Translations under genes and position numbers: made by a program
Origin: Varanus komodoensis
Taxonomy: Eukaryota; Chordata; Lepidosauria; Squamata; Varanidae
Direction of reading: 5' to 3'
Length of the DNA: 64,000 bases
Assembly (NCBI RefSeq): GCF_004798865.1
Contig: NW_025335268.1
Location: forward strand, 34,263,678 to 34,327,677
Part shown: one piece after another, positions 23,225-32,971 of the stretch
Position numbering within the stretch: position 1 is the first letter of the stretch
How the letters are laid out: each line of letters opens with the position of its first letter
The notes under the pieces: generated by a model
Databases searched by the model: none
What the model saw: the letters and a program-made list of their open reading frames with translations, nothing else
What the model was told of the DNA's origin: nothing

Positions 23225-23720
23225 TTATATTACTTTTAATAATGCTTCTTTGAGGGACATGTTCTCCCTATCCAGTTTCCAGTAAAGGTTGTCTATCAAA
23301 GTGACCAGGGTAGTCTCTGTCCCCTGAGCTGCATTGGCATCTCAAAACATCTTCAAAGGCAAACCCACATAGACTGCATTACTATACTCCACACTTGCAG
23401 ATAGCTAAGGCATGGATGACAGAAGCCAAGTCCACCTTCTCCAGAAAAGGCCCCATGTTATGGTTAGACATATCAGTCAAAACTGATGAGACATTCCTAG
23501 TAATCATCACCAGGTAAGCTTCCATGGAAAGTACCCTAAGACCAAGTACTCCAAAACTACTTACCTGTTTTTTCAAGGGAATGTAACTCCATCCAGAACA
23601 GGTTAAACCATCTCACCCAAGTACTATTCTTGACTAATAGTACTGCCATCTTGTCTGGATCACATTTCATCTTGCTATTCCCCATCCCTTACTGAAGTGA
23701 CTCAACAGGGTGTATCATTT
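23225..23720 (-). mobile_element. L2-like LINE fragment, antisense
   Basis: TCTTCAAAGGCAAACCCACA, then TAGACTGCATTACTATACTC corresponds to the L2 RT block LDYCNAL..GLPLKT read from the other strand. The fragment is heavily worn. Confidence 0.5.
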
Positions 23721-23764
23721 CCAATGCCCTGCTGGTATCAGATAATGGGAACAGCGAGTAGATC

Positions 23765-23880
23765 AGATGTTTCGGACTTCAGCTCCAACCAGCATGATCA
23801 ACAGTCAGGAATGCTGGGAGTTGTAGTCCAAACCTCGTGGAAGAGACCAGGTTGAGGAAAGCTGAGGTAGTACCATTAGA
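23765..23880. mobile_element. hAT-type MITE remnant
   Basis: CAGGAATGCTGGGAGTTGTAG and the preceding CAGCTCCAACCAGCATGATC are the arms of the palindromic MITE; the ends are worn. Confidence 0.5.
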
Positions 23881-24414
23881 TGGAAGTTGTGCACTAGGGC
23901 CTACTGTAGGGATAGTGAAAGGTGATGTCAAATCCTGTGGGTTCCAATCATTTCCTTTTCTCTAAACCAAGACTGGGCAATTCCTGAGGGTGAGGGAACC
24001 ACATGCCCCCAGCCGCTCTACCTGGGGCTGCACCTCTGCCCACTGCCACTCCATCTGCTGCTGAAATGTGATCTCAATGGCACAAGGGCAAATCAGATTC
24101 CGGGAGGTTCCCAGGAGGAGGATCCTGCTTCCAAACAGTTCCTTCTCTTTGTATCACGGCAACTTTAGTATCCATACTAAGCAGGTCAGTGGTGCAGAAA
24201 AGCAGGCCATGCATTGCCCATCCTGTGATACCTGCACAATGAAGCAGTTAAGCGGACTGTCAAAGAGGGGAAGAAATTGCTAGAATGGCCTTTCCTAATG
24301 AAATCTTATAGAAGTGTAATACTGTAACATAAGCATCCTTGATTGGCAGATGAGTGTTGGAACTTACCTATTTCAGTAACCCCCCTCAAAACCATAATAA
24401 TGTCAAACTGTCTT

Positions 24415-24559
24415 TCTTTTTGGCAGGCTGAGAAGAGTAACTGAACAAATCCATACTCTCAAGTTGGCACAGATATGCACTTTGTCTTCCCATCCTTGCT
24501 GATGCAGTAAAGAAAATGATGCAGATTGGAAGCAGACAGCAGCCTGCATCAACAAAGCA
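24415..24559 (+). pseudogene. Decayed 5' coding part of receptor copy 3
   Basis: After the acceptor (TTTGGCAG, then GCTGAGAAGA) the sequence aligns with the 5' UTR and first codons of copy 2. The start codon is lost, and the old N-tail frame cannot be read through to helix 1. ATGs near 24517-24520 open only a 15-16 codon frame that ends at TGA immediately over the ATG at 24560. Ribosomes would have to re-initiate or skip. Confidence 0.65.
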
Positions 24560-25399
24560 ATGATAATCATAGCTATTCCCATCTGTATTTTGGGATTATT
24601 TGGGAATGCAATGGTCATTTCATTTATTTCCTGGCAGATCACGAAGACGAGGTTCACTCTGTACATCATGAATACGACTGCTGCTGATTTTATTGTTCTG
24701 CTCTATCAGTATATTTATTTCATGTTATTTTTAGTACCAAACCCTGTCAGTTCATCCATTTCACGTTTTTTAGAGCTGATGTATTTGCTTGGATGCAAAA
24801 GCAGTTTCTATATTTTAACAGCTATGTGTGTCGAAAGATATTCATTAGTCTATTTCCCCATCTGGTATCAACATCACCGACTAAAGAATCTGTCAATTTT
24901 TTGTGTCATGTTGTGGGTCATCTCTGGCCTGGTAGCACTTGTGGAATATGATGCGTGCCAACCACGATTCTATGCAAACCTGAATGAAGATTCTTTGTCC
25001 TGTAAAATTTCAGTTACAACTCAACTGATCATTGAGTACCTGATTTTTCTCCCTGTCATGATCTTTTGCACCTTGGCCATTGTTTCCAGAGCACAACAAG
25101 CACAACAAACACCCCCTGCAGCACTTGACTTCACCATCGGAGTTACAGTTTTACTGTTTGTGACTTTTTACTCATCCATTAGGTTTCTCCATTTCCTGGA
25201 ATACTGGTTTGATACAATATACATACCCATCTTTACAATTTCTGTGTTATTTGATTCCATAAGTAGCAGTATCAACCCTTATATATATTTTCTCATTGGG
25301 GGTTATATCAGAAAATGCGGTGACCCCCTTGAGATTTTGCTTGGCAGCGCTTTATGCTATGAAGAAGAGATGCTAGAAAGGACACAAGCAGACCAATAG
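24560..25399 (+). CDS. Mas-related G-protein-coupled receptor (MRGPRH/MAS1-like), copy 3, N-terminally shortened
   Basis: The open frame gives 279 residues with all seven helices, but it starts inside helix 1 (MIIIAIPICILGLFGN). The usual 35-40 residue N-tail is missing. Upstream DNA still aligns with the N-tail of copy 2 (a frame reading PILADAVKKM against SHPAGEVRKM), but it is out of frame with the receptor and has stops, and the ancestral ATG is gone. The core is the most canonical of the three: N16 in helix 1, Asp43 in helix 2, ERY (92-94), and NPYIY (239-243) in helix 7. The acceptor at 24425-24426 is kept. Either a short-start receptor is made, or this is a young pseudogene with 5' decay. 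The intact core suggests that loss is recent or incomplete. Confidence 0.8.
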   Translation: MIIIAIPICILGLFGNAMVISFISWQITKTRFTLYIMNTTAADFIVLLYQYIYFMLFLVPNPVSSSISRFLELMYLLGCKSSFYILTAMCVERYSLVYFPIWYQHHRLKNLSIFCVMLWVISGLVALVEYDACQPRFYANLNEDSLSCKISVTTQLIIEYLIFLPVMIFCTLAIVSRAQQAQQTPPAALDFTIGVTVLLFVTFYSSIRFLHFLEYWFDTIYIPIFTISVLFDSISSSINPYIYFLIGGYIRKCGDPLEILLGSALCYEEEMLERTQADQ

Positions 25400-25482
25400 C
25401 AGGCACAAACTTACTCTGGGCTTCAGGGGCCACCAAACCATTGTTAAACAGGAGGAATATTACTTTGCATTCCCAGCTCCAG

Positions 25483-25488
25483 AATAAA
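25483..25488 (+). promoter_or_regulatory. Poly(A) signal of receptor copy 3
   Basis: AATAAA lies 84 bases past the stop, in the same flanking sequence (TTGCATTCCCAG) and at the same distance as in copy 2. It is followed by GTTCATTACTTCT, which is also shared. Confidence 0.65.
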
Positions 25489-25769
25489 TGCATTACAGCT
25501 CACATACTTTATTGTTCATTACTTCTGATTTAGTCAACTGCTCCTCTTACTTGGGTCTCAGGCCCCTGCTGAGCCATGATCCAGTAACAAGGATATTGGC
25601 ATCAAGAAGGAAAGGACAAAGAGGCATTCGGTGGGTGAGAATATCAACCTTGCAAAGACTTTGCAGTGACTAGACGGTAGGAGTGATTGATTACTTTAGA
25701 ATGAGAGTGGACTCTCAAAGCAGAAATAAGTTTTGGGAAGAAAACAGTGGCAGGACTAGGAATGAGAGG

Positions 25770-26650
25770 TATGGCTTTACCTGACCTGATCCTAAGCAAC
25801 AGGGAAGACATAGTAGACAAAGTAAGTTAGGGGAACTCTGGGGAAAATGACCATGTCTTACTTGAATTCTCAATAATAAAGGAAGTTTAAACTAATTGTA
25901 GTCAAACATGTACCCTGGATTTTAAAAAAGCCAACATTTACAAATTCAGGGCGGCGATAAACAAAGTCCCATGGCAAGCCTCTCTAATGGGAAAAGGAGC
26001 CCAAGAAGGGTGGAATATTTAAAAGAAACTTAAGGCACAAACAAATTCCAACAAGGAAAAATAGTATTAAAACAGAGGAAGCCAATGTGGCTTCACCAAA
26101 AGCTAAGAGATAATCTGAAAAAAGGACACATAAAGGAAGTGGAAGGAATGCTTATGGTCTACAAAGGAAGACTATAAGCAAGTAGCAAGAAACTGCAAGC
26201 ATGCTGTCAGGAAGGCTAAAGCAATGAACAAACTGAGGCTAGCAAGGGGCACTAAAAGCAACAAAAAAGCCTCCTTTAAATATGTCCAAAGCAAAAGACA
26301 GATGAAAAAGAAGGGAGTTCAACTACTCAATGTGGATAGAAGGCAGAAATGCTGAACTACTTTGCCTCAGTCTTCTCCCAAAAGAATTACAACCTGATGA
26401 AGGTGAACTACAAGCTGAAGAGGCAGGAAGGCAGCTCAAAATCGACAGGCAAATGATCAAGGATCTTCTAATTGGGCTAAAATGAGTTCAGATCTCCAGG
26501 GCCCAATGAAATTCATCCTAGAGTCACAAAGAAGTAGGCAGATGAACTCTCAGAACCACTCTCTATCAACTTTGAGAATTCATGGAAGTGGGAAGTGAAA
26601 ATGCCTGCAAAGACTCTCCCCACCACCTGAAAAGAATTGGGCATCGAGGA
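25770..26650 (+). mobile_element. CR1-clade LINE ORF2 fragment
   Basis: Plus-strand frames give DFKKANIYKFRAAINKVPWQ and similar worn pieces, followed by the region that in CR1 ORF2 links endonuclease and reverse transcriptase (LPKEL..DEGELQ..). It carries many breaks. Confidence 0.55.
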
Positions 26651-26734
26651 GCTCGGGTGAGCAACAAGAACGAAGCACATTTGGCCCTTTGGGTATGTTG
26701 CGGGGATGAGCCATACATGAAAACCTCTTTCAGT

Positions 26735-26900
26735 TTATAGAATCATAGACTCATAGAATAGTAGATTCAGAAGGGGCCAAGGAGGCCATCAGGTCCAATC
26801 CCTGCTCAGTAAAGGACTCCTAAAGCACTGCCATTAGAAGCAAACAGGAGAAGTCTTTCCCTCACTGGAAGCTAGAGATCATTACAAAACTATACTGCCC
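26735..26900 (-). mobile_element. CR1 LINE 3' end, antisense
   Basis: TAGAATCATAGACTCATAGA, then GGCCATCAGGTCCAATCCCTGC is the antisense CR1 terminus with its short ATTCTATGA repeats. Confidence 0.7.
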
Positions 26901-27344
26901 ACTTGTCAGCTCCTGGGAATATCCACTTGGGCTAGAGACTATTGAAACTAAGAACTATTTCCAAAGAGGAGCCAAAGCTTTGCATCCAACCAGTTTTGTT
27001 TTGGAGGTATTTTTAAGAAGAATACTTTAGTTATCATTTAGGTTTCATCCAGAGTGGATGCACTCAACTACCATGTATGCCTCCCCATATGTTAAGATCT
27101 TCAGAAGATAGCTGTTTGCAGGTGCACCTGAATTCCGAGAAAAGGCAAGGTTCTGTGCTACGTAGTTAGCACAGAAATGGCCTTCTCAGGGCTTGCATCT
27201 CACCTATTAAAAAAACCTCTACAGAGGTTTGCCTGGTACCTACTTCATTGTTCTTTCTGAGCGGGGCTTTTCTTTTCCCATTTTGTTAGAATTCTTAGGC
27301 TTTTTAGATCTGGTTGCTTTTTGAGTCATTGACTTGGATCTTGC

Positions 27345-27601
27345 CATATTTTTCCGTCTACAAGACGCCCCCATGTATAGGACGCCCCCCACTCTTCTTA
27401 CCGATCTCCAAGCGAGAAAGCTGCTGCTGCCTGTGCACATCCGCCACCTTGCTGCTTCTCTGTGCGCATGCCCGCAATTGCGCCACTCTCCCCCGAGTGC
27501 CCCTGAAGTTCTCCTCCCAGTCCCCTGTGTATAAGATGCCCCTCCATTTTTAGGTAAATATTTTTAAGAAAAAGTATTGTCTTATACACGGAAAAATACA
27601 G
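27345..27601. mobile_element. MITE with about 20-base inverted ends
   Basis: TATTTTTCCGTCTACAAGAC at the left and GTCTTATACACGGAAAAATA at the right are inverted copies with two differences. The interior is GC-rich. I cannot settle whether it belongs to the mariner or the hAT superfamily. Confidence 0.7.
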
Positions 27602-27865
27602 TAAGTTGTATACATCTGTTGGTGGAAAGGCAGGGGAAAAGGGAAGCAGTCTCTGCTAGTTTCCCCTTCCTCATGACAATCTGCTGGGGAGGTTCAGGGG
27701 TCCTTTTGGAGTAGCATGGGAAGTGGGCAGCTGTGAAAATTCATTTCCCCTCCTTTCCCCAACAGGAACTGTCACTGGATCCAGGTCTCTTCCATAAACA
27801 CAGTCTGTGATCCTTGTTTACAGAAGGGCAACTGAGGAAACAAGCCTTTGAGTTGTACGATGGTA

Positions 27866-28080
27866 TGAGTCTGCGTGGTATAGTGGTTAGAATGCTGGAC
27901 TAGACAGTGGAGATCCAGGTTCCAGTCCCCAACAGGGCATGGAGCTCACTGAGTGACTCTGGGCCAGGCACTGCCTCTTGGTCTAACATACCTCACAGCA
28001 TTGCTTTGAGCATAGAATGGAGAGGAAGAAAACCTTGCAAGTTGCCTCGGGTCCCTTGCAAAAGAAGAAAAATGCAACAA
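27866..28080 (+). mobile_element. MIR-like (CORE) SINE
   Basis: The tRNA-like head has an A-box region TGGTATAGTGGTTAGAATG and a B-box-like GGTTCCAGTCC. The body CACTGAGTGACTCTGGGCCA, then TACCTCACAGCATTGCTTTG matches the reptile MIR type. Confidence 0.7.
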
Positions 28081-28487
28081 TACCGTCCTAGAAAGCACAT
28101 CATGCCAGCCATCTGCCAGCTGCACTGACTGCTTGTTGCTACCCAGGCCCAATTCAAAGTACTCACATTTTTTCAGGGGTGGCAGCCACAACTGTACACA
28201 ATATTCTAAGTGCAGTCACACCAAAGATTTGAATAAATGGAGTATGATCTTGGCAGGATGCCAGATCAAAACCAAGTCTGGATTCAACCCACTGGATTAG
28301 AATATAGAATGGGTGGGAGCCCCTCCCCTGGATACAGGAAACAGGAAGGGGAGGGGGTCCTGCTCAAACTAACACTTCACTGTAGAAACGTCCAGACAAC
28401 AGGCTCTATGCAGGCACAGACCCCATATGGTGATGCACAGAGACCACAGAGACTATAGATTATCTTTATGATAAAGCACTGGCAATA

Positions 28488-28600
28488 AATGTTGGCCTAA
28501 AACTCCCACCAGCCCTAGCCAGGGCAGTCATTGCTGGGGGCTGACTGCTGTAAATTGAAACTCTGGGAGGAGACAAGTTGCCCATCTCTGGCTGCATGTG
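28488..28600. mobile_element. hAT-type MITE remnant
   Basis: GGCCTAAAACTCCCACCAGC, then CTGGGAGGAGACAAGTTGCC and CATCTCTGGCTG resemble the arms of the MITE at 46222. Confidence 0.45.
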
Positions 28601-29995
28601 CTGCCTTCTTTTGAAGCTGTCTTTACAACTTTGCAGAGATCAGCAGGTGAAGACTTTCACAGCAGATATGGGTAACTCCTGTTGATGTGCATCATCAAGC
28701 TGCTATTAAAAAGACACAAGGGCAGAGCAAGCCATCTTCCTCTAGTCAGTCAGCACCAGTATCTTTGAAAGTCACACATTTCCTCTGTTCCTATTAGTGA
28801 CTTTAAATGTGTTAATACTGCTGACTGCTTTTAGATGCTTCTTAAAACATTTTAAAGGTTCCTACACTGGCTCTAGGAGAGCCAAAAGGCAGTTTAAATG
28901 TATAATATTTACCTATAATACCAGCCCTGGTCCAGTTATTATCAATTATGAATAATTTGTGATAGCTTCAAAGGGACAAAATTGAATTAAAACTGAGGAC
29001 AGGCTTGGAAAACTTGTGCTCTGATTACTGGGGTACCAATATAGTTCCTTTATCTGTGTTTGATCACTGTCAGGTAGAGTGTCAAGGCACAGGCCCTTAG
29101 ATGTACCAGGAAGAAAGGAAGACCAAAGATTTGTTCCTTGCACCATGCTTGTTTCCTGAGTGACCTGGCTGGCCTTCAAAACTGGCCGTGATCACTAAAG
29201 GCACATCTCCTGAACAGTCTCCTTAGCTTACCAAGGACTTGAGGAATATGAAGGAGATGGGATGAGACTCACATGAAACCCATATCAGGCTTTACAATGC
29301 TTGAAAAGCTATAAGGAGAAATGGGGGAGAGGGAAGACTGTCACAAGAGGCAAGCACACTGTATCCAGCTCCACAGCTGGGGCTGGACACTGTTTTTCGG
29401 TCTTATGGCAAAATCTGAACAGGGAAACTTGCTCCTTCCCTTCTCCTGCCTGACAAATGCTTGCCATCCCAATCCCTCTTACCACATTAGGAAACAGATA
29501 CAGGAATGAAACCACTGCAAAGACGTGGCAGACATTTGAATCTATTATGAACATTGCTTACAATGAGGAGGGAGAGGGGGCCAAGCAGTAGAGAAAAGAC
29601 ATTTTTTCCAGAAGATGGTCCATCATATAGCACAGCTGGAAGAGCCTCCAAGCAAGAGCGCCATCAGAGCCCAAGAGGCCACAATGCCACAAACTCTGAA
29701 AAGACAAAAGGCAGTTCAAAAAACCATCAGCCTCAAGAGTTAAGGTGGTGAGCCCTGTTTGCGTCAGGCTTTATACTTACTTCCACAAATAAGCTAAGTG
29801 TAACACTTCACTACTATCTCTACTATTCAGAAAATGTAGCTTTATCATAACTATTCTATCTACTTCCTCAACATTTAAATGGACCCACTTAAAGAAATGC
29901 ACATAAATGGCTACCTCAAGCACAGCCAGATCCATGCTTGACAGAAAACTCAACATTTCAAAATGGAATGGGCTTGAGTCCTGCCCCAGGAAGCT
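28601..29995. other. Unclassified intergenic sequence
   Basis: I see no gene, RNA or named repeat in this stretch. Confidence 0.35.
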
Positions 29996-30040
29996 ATTTT
30001 ATTTTATTTTATTTTATTTTATTTTATTTTATTTTATTTT
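29996..30040. repeat. (ATTTT)n microsatellite
   Basis: Nine perfect ATTTT units, followed by a worn antisense LINE tail. Confidence 0.95.
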
Positions 30041-30114
30041 AAAGCATTTTACCCCTTCCTTTACAGCGGTTTCAGGACGGCCCATTTGGCCCTAAAAGCA
30101 ACTGCACAAGTCTC

Positions 30115-30265
30115 TTTAATATAAGAACCATGCAGGAATATAGGAGCCCTGCTGGATAACACTCAGGGTGCATCTAGGTAGGTATTCTGTTCAGACAGTG
30201 ACCAACTAGCTGCTCACAGGCAAGACATGAGCGCTCATGAGTGCCCACCTGTTCATGTTCCCCAA
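30115..30265 (-). mobile_element. CR1 LINE 3' end, antisense
   Basis: GGAGCCCTGCTGGATAACAC, then GTGCATCTAGGTAGG and TTCTGTTCAGACAGTGACCA match the antisense CR1 3' UTR. Confidence 0.6.
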
Positions 30266-30324
30266 CATATTTACATACATGCTATGGTTGATGCCTGAGG
30301 CATGCGGCCCCAGATACTAGATGT

Positions 30325-30836
30325 AGCATATGTAGCCTTATCTGGAGTACTGTGCCCACTTCTGGGCACCACAGGTTAGGAAAGATGCAGACAAGCTGGA
30401 AAGGGTTCAGAGGAAGGAAGCAAGGATGATCCAGGGACTGGAAGCAAAGCTCTGTGAGGGCAGATGGAAAGAACTGAGGTTTAGCCTCGAGAAGAGCAAG
30501 CTGAGGGGAGATATGATAGCACTTGAAAGTACTTGAAAGGCTGTCAGAAAGAGGAAGGACAGGATCTCTTCTTGATCAGCCCAGAGTACAGTACATGGAA
30601 TAAATGGTTCAAGTTATAGGAGCTGGATTCTGGGTAGATATCAGAAAAAATCCTCACTTTTAGAGCTGTAAGACTGCAACCAATGACCTAGGGAGGCTGT
30701 GGACTCTCTCACACTGGAGGCATTCAAGATGCAACTAGACAGCCATCTGAGAGGGATGGTTTAACTTGGTGTCTTGCACTGAGCAGGAGGTTGGACCCAG
30801 TGGCCTTCTGGCCCCTTCCAGCTCTACTATTCTAAG
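30325..30836 (+). mobile_element. CR1 LINE 3' part, sense
   Basis: TGGAGTACTGTGCCCACTTC, GCTGAGGGGAGATATGATAG, CACTGGAGGCATTCAAGATG and CCAGCTCTACTATTCTA follow the sense CR1 end in order. It is worn and opposite to the neighbouring fragment. Confidence 0.75.
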
Positions 30837-31659
30837 ATTGCTGTTGGGGCTTCTAGCTTTCAATAGCTGTCTTCTTCAGGTTCCAAAGGGTGGTGAGACA
30901 GGACTTTGTGGAACCATACTGATTCTTTTTAGTAGGGATTGTCCTTCTATGAGTACATACCTACTCCTTGTACCTTTAACTATGTTTTCAATCAATTTAC
31001 CCAGCACAGGCATTCAAGCTAAGTAACCTGTAATTTCTCAGATCCCCCAAGGGTCTCTTTTGAAACATTGGTTTTACATTGTGCATTTGGTTTGTTCTCT
31101 TTACTGTTCATCACACAGTAGCATGTACAGATGAGAATGTACATTTGGGCACTTTTCTTGTGTTTCAAAGGAAAAAAAGAGGTTTTCTTTCTGTGTATCT
31201 TCCTTTCCTTGCCAAGGGAACAGAGGAAGAAAACCACAGCAGATGGGACTGACCAAGGCCAATATTTTTGGCACAAGACAAGCTTACACAGTATTAATAA
31301 AGAACGCACTTCTACTGATGCCACCACCAGATACGTAAGTGCAAGAAAACATCAGCAGAAGCAAACTGCAGAATCAGCATCCATGCAGAAACTCTGTTCA
31401 GATACTCTAAAACTATAGTAACTGGTTTATTATCCATAGCCTTCTGTAGACAGAGGAAACCCAAAAAGGGAGGTGGGGATTAGTGCACACAAGCCCAGGC
31501 CATATTCCTAATCATCCCCACCATCAGGGTGCTAAACCTGCTCCAATGTGGTCCCTGGGCCCAAGGTTCTGCAGTCCTGTTCCAAACCAGGGCATAGAAG
31601 ATACAAGGTTAACCCAGCGTCTTAACCAAGAATGGAATAATGAACTGCGGTACCCCCTC

Positions 31660-31900
31660 TTGCCCAGTCAATGGAATGCTTCTTTATTCTGTATTTCACA
31701 AAGGGCCATGGATCTTAATTTTTGCTTAATTAAGCAAAAGTTGATGTTACAATTATACCGGATGCCACAATATCTTTTTGATAAGGATTCAGTTGATTTG
31801 GCCAATTGTTGGAGGTGTAATGGTGCTAATGAGTTCTTCTTCATATGTTTTGGCAATGCCCAATTGCAGCTTTATTTTGGTAAGAGGCCATAATTCTGAT
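31660..31900 (+). mobile_element. L1 LINE ORF2 remnant
   Basis: The plus frame reads KLMLQLYRMPQYLFDKDSV, then CWRCNGANEFFFICFG, the shape of the L1 ORF2 C-terminal block (LYRMPQ.L ... CWRC ... F.H..W). A perfect 20-base palindrome built on GCTTAATTAAGC lies at about 31721-31740. Confidence 0.6.
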
Positions 31901-32971
31901 AAATCATGTGATGGAAAGTTCTTTAGTAATAATGGATCCACATGTTCTTTTTAATTACCTACCCATCTCTTGGAATTTAACATAAGGTCAATCTGAAAGG
32001 ATTTTCTTCACTCTTTTGACAGATAAGAGTAATGTTAATGAAACGTTCCATTTTTGAATTGGTGGCCTTTAGGATAAATATATTGCTATTTGGGGTGTTT
32101 TTTTTGAACTCCGTGCAGAATTATTTTTAAGAACAGTAGTATACAGAGATATATAACCTCTATGTATTTAATCCTATAAGCATTTTAAATTTTAATTCAG
32201 AAATTGTATTGTTTTAGTTTCCTTCCGTCCTTCCTTCCTAAGGGTGCAGTTTGGTTTTTGTATTGCAGAGTCAAAAAAACAAAAACAAAAGCTTTCCAGA
32301 ACTCTGTGCATGAAGATCTCATATAAAGTCAACCTTACTTACTGCAAGAAGCAATTCACTTGTGGAGAATGCCTCCAGTAATGGTACAGGGAGATCTGAA
32401 TGTTGGGATGACCTTTATATTCTCTCAAAACCATCTTGACACTGAATTAAAAAGAAAAAGTGTGGTTCAGCTACTGATATAGAAGAATATGTTCTGACAG
32501 CTAAACATTTGTTCCCCTCCTAAGAGGTGCAGTTCAAAGCTGGAGAAGTGCACATCCAATGACTCCTCTCATTAGACATCCCCATCACCACCCCCAAAGT
32601 GTTTCCCTGACAACTATTCACAGAGCAAAGCAGCAGAGATGAAAAGCAAGTTTGGGGGAGCAGATCAGCCTCTAGTAAGCATGGAAAAGCTAAAAGCTCT
32701 GATATGTAGGTCATACCAATGCACATTCAAGCCTATAAAGAAGCACCTCACCCCTTATGACCAAGACAAGGCCTCTTATTCACACTCTCAACCACCTATT
32801 CTGCAGCTAGTCATGTGTGGAAGAGGGGCTCCTTCTAAATGCCCTGGCAGCTTTTTCTTCCTTCCTCACCATAGCAAAAGGAGAATGGAGAAGGACCACG
32901 ACATGGCCTTCGCTTCCCTTTCTCTCATGCCCCCAGTTCCCACATTATGATCAGTTTTATCAGGTATCCAA
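31901..32971. other. Unclassified 3' flank of PNLDC1
   Basis: This would contain the PNLDC1 3' UTR on the minus strand. I saw no canonical poly(A) hexamer close to the stop; ATTAAA at 32167-32172 (minus) is a distant candidate. Confidence 0.35.

Noticed and set aside
31483-31893. 136-codon plus-strand frame as a gene
   Set aside because: Its second half is a worn L1 ORF2 C-terminal block, and the first half has no coding character.
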